Shown: positions 9,048-18,361 of the stretch, piece after piece
How the letters are laid out: each line of letters begins with the position of its first letter
Numbering within the stretch: the stretch's first letter is position 1
DNA from: Piscirickettsiaceae bacterium
GTDB taxonomy: Bacteria > Pseudomonadota > Gammaproteobacteria > Nitrosococcales > Methylophagaceae
DNA length: 64,000 nt
Direction: 5' to 3'
NCBI GenBank assembly: GCA_013215775.1
Contig: JABSQO010000006.1
Coordinates: 61,622 to 125,621 of the forward strand
The notes under the pieces: generated by a model
Database searches by the model: none
Told to the model about the DNA's origin: nothing
Seen by the model: the letters and a program-made list of their open reading frames with translations, nothing else
Program-made: the position numbers and the translations under genes

Positions 9048-10205
9048 TTATAGTGTGCCGTACGAGTGCAAGCCAGATAAAAACATATTGACTCCTAAGA
9101 AGGCGAACAAGGTCACAAATAACCCTATTACTGCCCACCACGCCATCGGTCTACCATGCCACCCTTTGGTCATCCGCATATGTAACCACGCCGCATAATT
9201 AAGCCATACAATTAAAGCCCATGTTTCCTTGGGGTCCCAAGACCAATAACCACCCCATGCTTCCGCCGCCCATAGGGCACCCAATATTGTTGCGACCGTG
9301 AAAAAGGCAAACCCCAATGCAATGGCTTTATACATTAAGTCATCCATCACCGTGAGTGGAGGTAATCGAGATGCAATTAAGCCATTAGGCGCAGCAATCT
9401 GCCGCCATGATTTTAATAAATAGGCCGTTCCAATCATTGCCGCCATAGCAAAGGCACCATAACCCACAAAATTGGCGGGTACATGGATCTTCATCCAATA
9501 ACTTTGCAAAGCAGGTACTAAAGGTTGAATCTCATGTGCACCTTTTTCAAAGGCATACCACAATTGAAATGCCACAGCGGCACTGATCACTAATAAGACA
9601 AAACTGCCCAAACTACGCGTTTGATAACGTCGCTCATAAAACAAATATAATAGTGCTGTAATCACTGCGAACAGGATGAACACTTCATATAAATTACTAA
9701 CAGGAATATGGCCTACATCAGGACTAATTAAATAGGACTCACGCCAACGTACCATTAAGCCAACCATCCCCATAGTGGTTGCCGACCATGTTAATGCTGA
9801 AGCTACTTTTTCAGTAAATTCTGATCGTAATAGTAAACCCAAAAAATAGGTCAACGTTGCTAAGACAAATAAGGCGCTCATCCACATGAATGCGGACTGG
9901 CTTGCCAGAATATAACTTAATAAGAAATCCTTTTGGCCCAGTGCGAGATCAGTTCCGTATAAATACAAAGCAAAGAAACTAAGCCCAGCCACAACAATTG
10001 TGTGTCGACGAAATGGAGGCCAATTCTGTCCTAAGAAAGACAATCCCACGGCTGCTAGAACAACAATACCAATTTCATAACTATCTAGAACCTGGGAATA
10101 TAGGGACAGTAAAACAATACCAGCAGCAACCATTAAGCCTCGCCATAGCCATTGTGATAATGGACTACTATCATCTTCAATCATCGTTCCTGCTAAATTT
10201 GTCAT
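9048..10205 (-). CDS. ccsA: Cytochrome c biogenesis protein CcsA/ResC (System II)
   Basis: CcsA, called CcsB or ResC in other schemes, is the haem-handling half of the System II cytochrome c synthase in the inner membrane. The protein has about ten hydrophobic helices over 385 residues and the tryptophan-rich haem-binding WWD signature near residue 310 (WGGYWSWDPKETWALIVW), flanked by conserved His residues (HVPANF, WLHMR). It follows resB by 39 bases and precedes dsbA, so the two synthase halves are expressed together. System II instead of CcmA-H is found in only part of the gammaproteobacteria. Confidence 0.93.
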   Translation of the reverse strand: MTNLAGTMIEDDSSPLSQWLWRGLMVAAGIVLLSLYSQVLDSYEIGIVVLAAVGLSFLGQNWPPFRRHTIVVAGLSFFALYLYGTDLALGQKDFLLSYILASQSAFMWMSALFVLATLTYFLGLLLRSEFTEKVASALTWSATTMGMVGLMVRWRESYLISPDVGHIPVSNLYEVFILFAVITALLYLFYERRYQTRSLGSFVLLVISAAVAFQLWYAFEKGAHEIQPLVPALQSYWMKIHVPANFVGYGAFAMAAMIGTAYLLKSWRQIAAPNGLIASRLPPLTVMDDLMYKAIALGFAFFTVATILGALWAAEAWGGYWSWDPKETWALIVWLNYAAWLHMRMTKGWHGRPMAWWAVIGLFVTLFAFLGVNMFLSGLHSYGTL

Positions 10206-10244
10206 TCAATACTCTTCATTTTTATGCTGAACATATGAACTCTA

Positions 10245-12245
10245 TTAAGCCCGAGAGTTCCCACTAACTTGCCTTAATGTTTGGGCTGTTTTTTCAAAAA
10301 AGGCGTCAAACTCTTTCGGGTTCCGGTTGCTCATTCCTGCTAACAGTATCATTGAATTCGATTCTTTATTTTTCACAATCATCCAAAATCGGCGTTGTGG
10401 CAAATAAAATAATAAAAATACACCTGCAATCAACAACGCGCAGCCTAAATATACAATAGGCTTACCGGGCGAACGAGCCACCTGCAAACCACTGGCTTCT
10501 ACATGCACATAATCCGTTAACAAGAAAAATACCGGTGCACCATAACGGGAAAGACTGCCCACGGCATCAACAGCATCCTGCAAAAACAGTAACTGTGAAT
10601 CTTCCACTAATTCAGTATCTTCAAAGTCGCTGAAATATATTCGCGCTAACATTTCTCTTAACATACTCAAATAGGCTGGTCCTAAGGTGTCGCGCTCTGC
10701 TTCTGGCAAGACTGTTTCTATAAAATCATTCACTTCAATAAAACCACCTCGAACAAACATGGTCACTAATGTTGTTAATGACTCATGTAAACTTTGTTTT
10801 AAACCTTCGTTCTGATTTTCCATCACCATCAACGTTTCTGATGCCATCTCACTCGCCAACTTTTCAATCAACTCATTGTCTCGAAGTTGTATTAAGAAAT
10901 GGTTAAAAGCTTCCAATCCCCCTTCATCATCGACAGGAATGTATAAATAGCCAAAATCCTCAGCAGGACTGGACCGCACACCACTCAAATAAAATTCTCG
11001 GCCATCGCGTTCTACCGGCAACATATAATTTAAATATTCTAGTGCTTCACCCGTGTCTTCACGTAATTTAAAACCAAAACTTGGCCCAAAATTTCTCAGC
11101 CTATTCGGATCATCTTCAGTTGGATCTGGATTAATATTAAAGGGTCGAAATGACAGCATTTCAAGTTTTAGACTTTGCTCACCCCATCGCATTTGACGAT
11201 TATCAAATACTTTGGTGTCAAATGAAACAGCAACATCCCCTGCACTTTGCTCTAAAGGCCAAGCTTCAAGTGTTAACTCCGAACCACCATCACTAAAACT
11301 TGCTTGATAAATCGCATAACCTTTATAAATCAATGGATGATTGACCGATATTGTCGTCGCTAACGGCACTTTTAAATCATCATCATATACCAGTAGATCT
11401 GTTTCAAATGATTTTGGCTGACCAGTTGCGTAATGTTCTATTCTAAACTCTTTAACTTCTAGCTTGAATGGTAGCTCCTGAATAAGATAGCCGTCACGCA
11501 TGGCGACAAAAGCAACATTCGATGAACGACCTTCAGGGATATGAATGCTACCTCGAAAGGCTTGGCTTCCTACTGGCAAGCGACTTTCAGCAGGCACGTC
11601 TTTGATAGGTAAATCACGGGTTTCTATTTTTATCTTGCCCTGCCATTCAGCAAGTTTTAATGGCAAATTACTATCTAACAAGCCGCCTAAACAAATAATA
11701 ACAATCGCTAAATGTGTTGAGATATAACCCATTCGATTCATGCCACCACGCATCGCCGAAACCAAGATTTCATCAGTCTTCGGTGTTTGTTTCACACGAA
11801 AGCCCTGCTTTATTAATTCATCTTGTAATGTTGTCACCGTCACATCAACTGACGAATCAACTGACCATTGATCTTTATGATGCATTGCTTGCAATGATTT
11901 TTCTTGAACGTGGGTGCGTAAATTCCACATATCTTTCAACATCGAAGGTGTATTGCGAATCAAACAAACCGAAGTGGAAATCACCAATAAGGTGAGAATA
12001 GCAAGAAACCATAATGCACTGTAGACATCGTATAGGCCTGCAGTTTCAAAAACATCAAACCAAAAGGGCCCAAATTTAATGAGGTAATCCGTATAAGGCT
12101 GATTTTGCTGTAATACCGTACCAATGATAGAGGCAACAGCCAATGATAATAAAAGGGTAATGGCTAAATCCATTGTTCCTAAAAATTGGAATATTCGCTG
12201 ACCTAATGTATGGCGTGGAATAGAAGAATTACTAACATCCGACAT
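10245..12245 (-). CDS. resB: Cytochrome c biogenesis protein ResB/Ccs1 (System II)
   Basis: ResB is the apocytochrome-chaperoning partner of CcsA. The 666 residues show three N-terminal transmembrane helices (about 17-45, 75-95 and 170-190), a large periplasmic region, and a final helix near 600-620 (GKPIVYLGCALLIAGVFLLFYLPQRRFWM), the usual ResB layout. Residues such as GQRIFQFLGTMDLAITLLL near the start are typical. It is the first gene of the resB-ccsA-dsbA set, and cytochrome c4, a likely client, lies directly upstream on the same strand. Confidence 0.92.
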   Translation of the reverse strand: MSDVSNSSIPRHTLGQRIFQFLGTMDLAITLLLSLAVASIIGTVLQQNQPYTDYLIKFGPFWFDVFETAGLYDVYSALWFLAILTLLVISTSVCLIRNTPSMLKDMWNLRTHVQEKSLQAMHHKDQWSVDSSVDVTVTTLQDELIKQGFRVKQTPKTDEILVSAMRGGMNRMGYISTHLAIVIICLGGLLDSNLPLKLAEWQGKIKIETRDLPIKDVPAESRLPVGSQAFRGSIHIPEGRSSNVAFVAMRDGYLIQELPFKLEVKEFRIEHYATGQPKSFETDLLVYDDDLKVPLATTISVNHPLIYKGYAIYQASFSDGGSELTLEAWPLEQSAGDVAVSFDTKVFDNRQMRWGEQSLKLEMLSFRPFNINPDPTEDDPNRLRNFGPSFGFKLREDTGEALEYLNYMLPVERDGREFYLSGVRSSPAEDFGYLYIPVDDEGGLEAFNHFLIQLRDNELIEKLASEMASETLMVMENQNEGLKQSLHESLTTLVTMFVRGGFIEVNDFIETVLPEAERDTLGPAYLSMLREMLARIYFSDFEDTELVEDSQLLFLQDAVDAVGSLSRYGAPVFFLLTDYVHVEASGLQVARSPGKPIVYLGCALLIAGVFLLFYLPQRRFWMIVKNKESNSMILLAGMSNRNPKEFDAFFEKTAQTLRQVSGNSRA

Positions 12246-12300
12246 AGATGATGAACCATTTTTTACTTAACACTGGGGGAAGGTGTCGATAATAAGAAAT

Positions 12301-12320
12301 CGCACGGCTTTCGCCATGCG
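12301..12320 (-). terminator. Hairpin after cytochrome c4, possible intrinsic terminator
   Basis: An 8-bp stem with one mismatch (12301-12308 with 12313-12320) closes a TTTC loop. Read on the minus strand, downstream of the cytochrome c4 stop, it is followed by a broken T-rich tract, so it would be a moderate terminator between the cytochrome gene and resB. Confidence 0.5.
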
Positions 12321-12339
12321 AGTTTTTAGAGTTTAATAA

Positions 12340-12951
12340 TTAATGTAAGCCGGCTGCGTATGCTGCAACTGCTTTCATTTCCGACTCTGTCATTTTAGAA
12401 GCAATATCACGCATCATATCATTGAGATCATTGCTACGTTCACCACCAGCAAATGCTTTTAATTGCGCTTCAATATAGGTACTGTACTGCCCTGCTAGTG
12501 CTGGCCATTTCGCTGCAGGGATACCGGCACCTGTTGGGCCATGACAAGCCATACACGCCGGCACACCAGACTCTTTATTACCGGCACGATAGAGTGTCTT
12601 ACCTGCATTAAGTAGATCTTCAGATACTGCACCTGGAGTCACAGTATTTCCAGCATAATAGGCCGCTAAATCAGCCATATCTTGTTCACTTAACGCTGCA
12701 ACCATTGGAGCCATAACGGCATTATTACGGTCGCCACTTTGGAAATCTGCAAGCTGTTTAATCAAATAACCTTCTCCCTGCCCTGCCAATTTTGGAAACA
12801 TATCCGAAGGACTATTTCCATCAACACCATGACATGCAGCACAAACCGCTGACTTGCTTTTACCCGCAGATGCATCGCCAGCTGCCATAATCGGCATAAC
12901 GAATGCTAAACTCACACCCATCACCATCATAATCAACAATTTTTTCATCAT
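12340..12951 (-). CDS. Dihaem cytochrome c4 family protein
   Basis: A periplasmic electron carrier with a signal peptide ending near MAAGDA (about residue 23) and two c-type haem sites, CAACH at 37-41 and CMACH at 133-137, in two similar halves. The 203-residue length, PKLAGQ-type motifs and the order engB / cytochrome c4 / dsbA all match cytochrome c4 of Pseudomonas and relatives, where it passes electrons to terminal oxidases. It is divergent from engB, with its own promoter in the 121-base gap. It could also accept electrons from SoxCD, encoded nearby. Confidence 0.92.
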   Translation of the reverse strand: MMKKLLIMMVMGVSLAFVMPIMAAGDASAGKSKSAVCAACHGVDGNSPSDMFPKLAGQGEGYLIKQLADFQSGDRNNAVMAPMVAALSEQDMADLAAYYAGNTVTPGAVSEDLLNAGKTLYRAGNKESGVPACMACHGPTGAGIPAAKWPALAGQYSTYIEAQLKAFAGGERSNDLNDMMRDIASKMTESEMKAVAAYAAGLH

Positions 12952-13072
12952 CTTTCCTAAAATTGACTTTCAATATTCTAAACAACAGTTATGCTACCCT
13001 TATTGAGGTATTTTTGCACCTTGATTATTCTCAAATTTTAATTTGATTCACCATTTATACTAAAGGTTTTCA

Positions 13073-13687
13073 ATGTCACAGCCATACCGACAAGCTCATT
13101 ACACGATCAGTGCTACTCAGTTATCTGAACTTCCTGCAGACAACGGCATTGAAGTTGCTTTTGCCGGCCGTTCAAATGCTGGTAAATCTAGCGCGATTAA
13201 CACCATTACCGATCAAAAATCATTAGCTCGAATTAGTAAAACGCCTGGCCGCACTCAAATGATTAATTTTTTTGCGATAGATGACACGCGTGCTTTAGTT
13301 GATCTTCCCGGCTATGGTTACGCCAAAGTCCCCGAAAAGACGAAGATACGCTGGCAACAAACGTTAGGAAAATACCTTGAAACTCGACAAGCATTACGTG
13401 GTTTGATGCTTATGATGGATATCCGCCACCCACTAAAAGAGTTTGATATACAGATGATTAAATGGGCAAATCAGTCGAAATTATCTGTCCATATTTTGCT
13501 CACAAAAGCTGACAAACTTAAGAGTGGCGCAGCCAAAGCAAGTTTACATAAGGTGACTACTGAATTAAAAAAACTGGATTTAGATGCCTCAGTCCAATTA
13601 TTTTCATCACTAAAAAACACAGGAAAAGATGAGGCTATAAATCAACTGAATCATTGGTTTTATCCAGAAAGTGAATTAACCGAATAA
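13073..13687 (+). CDS. engB: Ribosome biogenesis GTP-binding protein EngB (YsxC/YihA)
   Basis: EngB is a TrmE-Era-EngA-EngB-Septin-like GTPase used in large-subunit assembly. All G motifs are visible: G1 GRSNAGKSS at 32-40, G2 near TPGRTQ at 57-62, G3 DLPGYGYAK from 77, and G4 TKAD at 142-145. The 204-residue length is normal. It is divergent from cytochrome c4, a common gammaproteobacterial pairing. soxC begins only 9 bases after its stop, so this housekeeping gene probably shares a transcript with soxCD. Confidence 0.95.
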   Translation: MSQPYRQAHYTISATQLSELPADNGIEVAFAGRSNAGKSSAINTITDQKSLARISKTPGRTQMINFFAIDDTRALVDLPGYGYAKVPEKTKIRWQQTLGKYLETRQALRGLMLMMDIRHPLKEFDIQMIKWANQSKLSVHILLTKADKLKSGAAKASLHKVTTELKKLDLDASVQLFSSLKNTGKDEAINQLNHWFYPESELTE

Positions 13688-13696
13688 GGATTCAAA

Positions 13697-14956
13697 ATGA
13701 AGGATACTGTCCACAGCCGCCGCCAGTTTTTGCAAAAAGCAGCTTTAGGTAGCGCTTTAGCCACTGGTACTGTGAGCTTACCTGTTTGGACAAATCCTGA
13801 ACTTGAATTTCCAGATACCCTTCCTGAATGGATGCGAGTACCCGGTGATGAATTCAGCAATTATGGTCAACCCTCTGCCCATGAACAAGGCATAATCCGT
13901 TGGATTTCAGCCAACCCTGCTGCACCAGGTAATGGCGTATCTTGGACACCATTACATGCCCTGCAAGGTACTATCACGCCAAATGGGCTTCACTATGAAC
14001 GTCATCACAATGGTGTTCCGCAAATAAACCCTGATCAACATACACTTCTTATTGATGGCCTGGTTGATAAACCTTTAAGTTTTGATCTCAAAAGTTTAAT
14101 GCGTTATCCAATGGTATCTCGCACCTGTTTTATCGAATGTGGTGGCAATAGTAATAGCGGTTGGCGCAGTAATCCAATCCAATCCAAAGCGGGTTACGCA
14201 CATGGCTTAGTCTCCAATGCTGAGTGGACGGGCATTCCATTAAAACTACTACTTGAAGAAGCGTGCATTAAGCCAAGTGCAAAATGGGTAATTGCTGAGG
14301 GAGCTGACGCTGCAGCATTAAATATCAGTATTCCATTAGAAAAACTTCTTGATGATGCTCTACTGGCGCTCTATCAAAATGGCGAGAGAATACGACCTGA
14401 AAATGGCTATCCTATGCGTCTAGTACTCCCTGGATGGGAAGGTATCTTAAATGTGAAATGGTTAAGACAATTACGTTTGACTGATGCGCCGATAATGTCT
14501 CGCGATGAAACATCTCAATATACCGAATTATTACCCGATGGTAAGGCGCGTCAATTCACATTTATCAATGAAGCAAAATCATTAATTACCTCACCTTCTC
14601 TTGGCATGATGTTGCCTGACAATCCAGGCATCTATCAAATTACAGGGTTGGCGTGGTCAGGTCGGGGCAAAATTTCTCGTGTTGAGGTTTCCGCCGATGG
14701 TGGTGATAGTTGGCTTGATGCAGAACTACAAGGCCCGGTGCTTGATAAAGCCTTTACTCGTTTCAACTTACCATGGCACTGGCAAGGCGAATACGCCATT
14801 TTGCAAAGCCGCGCTACGGATGAAACCGGCTATGTACAGCCTACTCGGGAAGCATTAATTGAAAACCGAGGCAAACATGGTTTCTACCATTACAACGCTA
14901 TTGTGAGCTGGGAAATCACTGAAGACGGGGATATCAACCATGTTTATGGATTCTAG
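13697..14956 (+). CDS. soxC: Sulfite dehydrogenase molybdopterin subunit, SoxC-like
   Basis: SoxC is the Mo-cofactor subunit of periplasmic sulfane (sulfur) dehydrogenase, which works with cytochrome SoxD in thiosulfate oxidation. The sequence has a twin-arginine signal (SRRQFLQKA at 7-15), a sulfite-oxidase Mo-cofactor domain with the molybdenum-ligand Cys148 in IECGGN, LPGWEGILNVKWL, and a C-terminal Mo-co dimerisation domain (about 310-415; GLAWSGRGKISRVEVSADGG). AAGGA lies ahead of the ATG. It overlaps soxD by 17 bases. The rest of the Sox system is not in this window. A sulfite:cytochrome c oxidoreductase of the SorAB type is the main alternative. Confidence 0.87.
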   Translation: MKDTVHSRRQFLQKAALGSALATGTVSLPVWTNPELEFPDTLPEWMRVPGDEFSNYGQPSAHEQGIIRWISANPAAPGNGVSWTPLHALQGTITPNGLHYERHHNGVPQINPDQHTLLIDGLVDKPLSFDLKSLMRYPMVSRTCFIECGGNSNSGWRSNPIQSKAGYAHGLVSNAEWTGIPLKLLLEEACIKPSAKWVIAEGADAAALNISIPLEKLLDDALLALYQNGERIRPENGYPMRLVLPGWEGILNVKWLRQLRLTDAPIMSRDETSQYTELLPDGKARQFTFINEAKSLITSPSLGMMLPDNPGIYQITGLAWSGRGKISRVEVSADGGDSWLDAELQGPVLDKAFTRFNLPWHWQGEYAILQSRATDETGYVQPTREALIENRGKHGFYHYNAIVSWEITEDGDINHVYGF

Positions 14957-15470
14957 AACTTACGTTTTCTTAGTCTTAATATTGGCTAATGCTGTTAGTT
15001 ATGCTGAGACTGATTATCAACCCTTAGGCAAACCTGCTAGTGAATTAAGTCAACAACAACAATGGAATTTAAGCATTTCCCCTGATGGTACAGGATTACC
15101 ATCAGGCAGCGGTACCGCGGCGCGAGGTGCTGAAATTTTTGCTGTGCAGTGTGCAGTCTGTCATGGTCCGGGAGCAATTGGTGCCAGTGCCGATCCTCTA
15201 GTCGGTGAAGTAGGCTCACTTGCCAGTGAGTATCCAGAAAAAACGGTTAATAGCTACTGGCCCTATGCCACCACTTTGTTTGATTACATTCGTCGCGCAA
15301 TGCCTCTTGGTGCACCTTTTTCACTTACTGCCGATGAAGTTTATTCACTGAGTGCATATATTTTAAGTCAAGATGGTATAATTCCGTCTGATATAGAGCT
15401 TAATCAACACAATCTACCAAAGGTAACGATGCCAAATCGTGGTGGTTTCATCACCATTTATCCTGACTAA
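14940..15470 (+). CDS. soxD: SoxD-like monohaem cytochrome c
   Basis: This periplasmic cytochrome is the expected electron acceptor of the SoxC-like enzyme. It has a signal peptide (about 1-22, ending VSYA), one haem site CAVCH at 71-75, and a possible axial Met in RRAMPLGAPFSL, as in SoxD/SorB-type domains. The start at 14940 lies inside the end of soxC with GGGGAT upstream, so the two are translationally coupled; ATG 14946 is an alternative. Length is 176 residues. Paracoccus SoxD carries two haem domains, so this shorter protein is a monohaem variant. Confidence 0.83.
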   Translation: MFMDSRTYVFLVLILANAVSYAETDYQPLGKPASELSQQQQWNLSISPDGTGLPSGSGTAARGAEIFAVQCAVCHGPGAIGASADPLVGEVGSLASEYPEKTVNSYWPYATTLFDYIRRAMPLGAPFSLTADEVYSLSAYILSQDGIIPSDIELNQHNLPKVTMPNRGGFITIYPD

Positions 15471-15510
15471 AACATAATTAATACATTATATACATTTAAG
15501 GACCCATTTA

Positions 15511-18009
15511 ATGAGCCCTCGCTACGCTTGCACTGTTAATCCCAATCCACAACTTAATGACACGCCTAAATTAGGTATGGATGAAAAATCGTTAGAGCAA
15601 GATTTTAAAGCCTATTATGGTACTCATCTCGCACAAGATAAAGGCTGCGCTTCAGGCCACTATCTTTATACCTCTCTAGCACTAACACTTCGTGATCGTC
15701 TATTTGAGCGAATGAAGAAAACCAAGCAAGCTTACTCAGATGCAAAATGTAAACAAGCTTATTACTTATCAATGGAATTTTTGATGGGTCGAGCGATGGG
15801 CAATGCAGCCCTTAATCTTGGACTAGACAAGACCATCACCAAGGCAATGAATGACCTTGGCTTAAACTTTGAAGAATTAACGGAACTTGAACATGACGCA
15901 GGCTTAGGAAACGGTGGTTTAGGCCGCCTGGCTGCTTGCTTTATTGATAGTTGTGCCACATTACAATTACCGGTCACAGGTTATGGCATCCGCTATGAAT
16001 ATGGCATGTTCCAACAAAGCATCGACAACGGCAATCAAGTTGAAATGCCTGACCATTGGTTACGCGATGGAAACCCGTGGGAGCTTGAACGACCTGAATT
16101 TACCCAACGAATTAAATTTGGCGGCCATACTGAATTCCATAAAGATAGTACAGGTAAATCTTATGTTCACTGGGTGAACACTAATGACGTCTTAGCTGTA
16201 CCTTATGATTTGCCAATTCCCGGCTACCAAAATGGTACGGTGAATAAATTACGTCTCTGGAGCTCTGCAGCAACAGATGAATTTAATTTAGAAGACTTTA
16301 ACGCGGGCTCTTATACCGAGGCAGTAGCAACAAAAAATGAAGCTGAAAATATCAGCATGGTGTTGTATCCAAATGATGCCAGTGAAAATGGTAAAGAATT
16401 ACGTCTTCGCCAACAATATTTCTTAGCATCGGCAAGCCTGCAAGATATTCTCGACCATTGGGTTACCAACAACGGTGAAAATTTCGAACATTTTGCTGAG
16501 AAAAATGTTTTCCAATTAAACGATACTCATCCAACCGTTTCTGTTGCTGAATTAATGCGTCTCTTGATGGATGAGCATGGTTTGGGCTGGGATAAAGCAT
16601 GGACAATTGTCACTAAAACACTAGCCTATACTAACCACACTTTATTACCAGAAGCACTTGAACGCTGGCCTGTTCATATGTTTGGCCGTTTATTACCACG
16701 TGTACTTGAAATTATTTATGAAATTAACGCACGTTTCTTAAGCGAAGTCGCTCGTCGTTGGCCTGGAGACAAAGAGCGTATTACTCGTATGTCTATTATT
16801 GAAGAAGGTCCACAACAACAAGTACGAATGGCCCATCTTGCGATTGTCGGTAGCTTCTCAATAAACGGTGTGGCAGCACTACACTCCGAATTATTACAAA
16901 AAGGTCTTTTCCACGATTTCTTCGAACTATGGCCAACAAAATTCAATAATAAAACCAATGGTGTTACTCAACGTCGCTGGATGGCATGGTGCAATCCTGA
17001 ATTAACAGAACTGATTACTGACACAATCGGTGATAAATGGATTACCGACCTCACTCAATTGAAAAAATTAGCACCAAAAGCTGACAACCCAAAATTCCAA
17101 AAACAATACCATCAAGCTAAATTGGCTAACAAAAAACGGCTTGCTGATTTAGTGAAACAGAGTTGTGGAATCGAGTTTAATACCAGTGCACTATTTGATA
17201 TCCAAGTAAAACGTATTCATGAATATAAACGTCAATTACTCAATGTCTTACACGTCATTCATCTCTATGATCGCATCAAACGTGGTGATACTGACGGTCT
17301 AGTCAAACGCTGCGTCTTATTTGGAGGTAAAGCTGCTCCAGGTTATGCGATGGCAAAAGACATTATTAAACTGATTAATAATGTTGCTCTTGTCGTCAAT
17401 CAAGATCCTGATATTGGTGACTGGCTTAAAGTAGTATTTCTGCCGAACTACCAAGTATCTGCCATGGAAATTATTGCACCTGCTGCGGATCTATCAGAGC
17501 AAATTTCAACGGCTGGTAAAGAAGCATCTGGTACCGGTAATATGAAGTTTATGATGAACGGTGCAGTAACTATCGGTACATTAGATGGTGCCAATATTGA
17601 AATCCGTGAAGAAGCTGGTGAAGATAACTTCTTCTTATTTGGCCTCAAAGAAGATGAAGTTGAGGAACAGCGCCTCACGTATAATCCACGCGCTATTATT
17701 GCTAAAGATTCCGATCTGAAACGAGTAGTATCGTTATTAGAAGGCGGTCACTTCAATCAATTTGAGCCAAATCGTTTTAACAATATCATTAATGCGTTTA
17801 CTAGCCGTAATGATCCATGGATGACCATTGTTGATTTCCGTAGTTATATTGATGCGCAACATCAAGCAGGCTTAGCGTACCAAGATCAACAGCGTTGGCT
17901 TACCATGAGCATTCTCAATACAGCTTACAGTGGTAAATTCTCCACCGATCGTACGATGGAAGAATATAACAACGAGATATGGAAACTCGAAAAAATCGCT
18001 CCCAAATAA
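15511..18009 (+). CDS. glgP: Glycogen/starch/alpha-glucan phosphorylase
   Basis: GlgP releases glucose-1-phosphate from alpha-1,4-glucans using pyridoxal phosphate. The 832-residue length is typical and motifs run throughout: YYLSMEFLMGRAMGN, LGNGGLGRLAACF, VFQLNDTHPTVSVAEL, RIHEYKRQLLN, and the cofactor site EASGTGNMKF with the PLP lysine at about 679. It starts 40 bases after soxD with AAGGA upstream. No other glycogen gene is in the window, so this is a stand-alone phosphorylase for storage glucan use. Confidence 0.96.
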   Translation: MSPRYACTVNPNPQLNDTPKLGMDEKSLEQDFKAYYGTHLAQDKGCASGHYLYTSLALTLRDRLFERMKKTKQAYSDAKCKQAYYLSMEFLMGRAMGNAALNLGLDKTITKAMNDLGLNFEELTELEHDAGLGNGGLGRLAACFIDSCATLQLPVTGYGIRYEYGMFQQSIDNGNQVEMPDHWLRDGNPWELERPEFTQRIKFGGHTEFHKDSTGKSYVHWVNTNDVLAVPYDLPIPGYQNGTVNKLRLWSSAATDEFNLEDFNAGSYTEAVATKNEAENISMVLYPNDASENGKELRLRQQYFLASASLQDILDHWVTNNGENFEHFAEKNVFQLNDTHPTVSVAELMRLLMDEHGLGWDKAWTIVTKTLAYTNHTLLPEALERWPVHMFGRLLPRVLEIIYEINARFLSEVARRWPGDKERITRMSIIEEGPQQQVRMAHLAIVGSFSINGVAALHSELLQKGLFHDFFELWPTKFNNKTNGVTQRRWMAWCNPELTELITDTIGDKWITDLTQLKKLAPKADNPKFQKQYHQAKLANKKRLADLVKQSCGIEFNTSALFDIQVKRIHEYKRQLLNVLHVIHLYDRIKRGDTDGLVKRCVLFGGKAAPGYAMAKDIIKLINNVALVVNQDPDIGDWLKVVFLPNYQVSAMEIIAPAADLSEQISTAGKEASGTGNMKFMMNGAVTIGTLDGANIEIREEAGEDNFFLFGLKEDEVEEQRLTYNPRAIIAKDSDLKRVVSLLEGGHFNQFEPNRFNNIINAFTSRNDPWMTIVDFRSYIDAQHQAGLAYQDQQRWLTMSILNTAYSGKFSTDRTMEEYNNEIWKLEKIAPK

Positions 18010-18092
18010 TTTATAATAACGAGATCATATTGGTGCTGATTTTATATTAGTCGCCATATATGTGCTCATGTATTAATGTGTGGTGCGTAATA

Positions 18093-18113
18093 CAATATCA
18101 ATATACGATATTG
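18093..18113. promoter_or_regulatory. Dyad symmetry upstream of tRNA-Arg
   Basis: Perfect 7-bp arms CAATATC and GATATTG, seven bases apart, lie about 33 bases before the tRNA-Arg gene in the AT-rich gap after glgP. It could be an operator or simply part of the promoter region; no T-tract follows, so it is not a terminator. Confidence 0.3.
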
Positions 18114-18145
18114 AGCAGACAAACTACAATATAACTTTCTTAAAA

Positions 18146-18222
18146 GCGCCTGTAGCTCAGTTGGATAGAGTGCCAGTTTCCGAAACTGGAGGTCACAGGT
18201 TCGATTCCTGTCAGGCGCGCCA
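18146..18222 (+). tRNA. tRNA-Arg (anticodon CCG)
   Basis: A 77-base cloverleaf: acceptor arms GCGCCTG and CAGGCGC, D-arm GCTC/GAGT, anticodon stem CCAGT/ACTGG around loop TTCCGAA, T-arm ACAGG-TTCGATT-CCTGT, discriminator G, and an encoded CCA. The anticodon CCG reads the arginine codon CGG. It stands alone between glgP and the OmpA-like gene. Confidence 0.97.
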
Positions 18223-18310
18223 CTTTTTATTGTTCTTTTGCTGTACAGCCTCATTGGCGATCCTCTGATTACATTATCAATAGTTTTATTAATATTAAAA
18301 TATAACAGGC

Positions 18311-18339
18311 AAAAAAAAGGCCCCTTTCGGAGCCTTTTT
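18311..18339 (-). terminator. Bidirectional intrinsic terminator after OmpA-like gene
   Basis: A run of eight A, a GC-rich stem (AAGGCCCC against GGAGCCTT with a small irregularity) around a TTTC loop, and five T. Read on the minus strand it has an eight-T tail and closes the OmpA-like transcript; on the plus strand it could stop transcription from tRNA-Arg. Confidence 0.82.
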
Positions 18340-18361
18340 CAAAACAATTACTTATTCTGTT

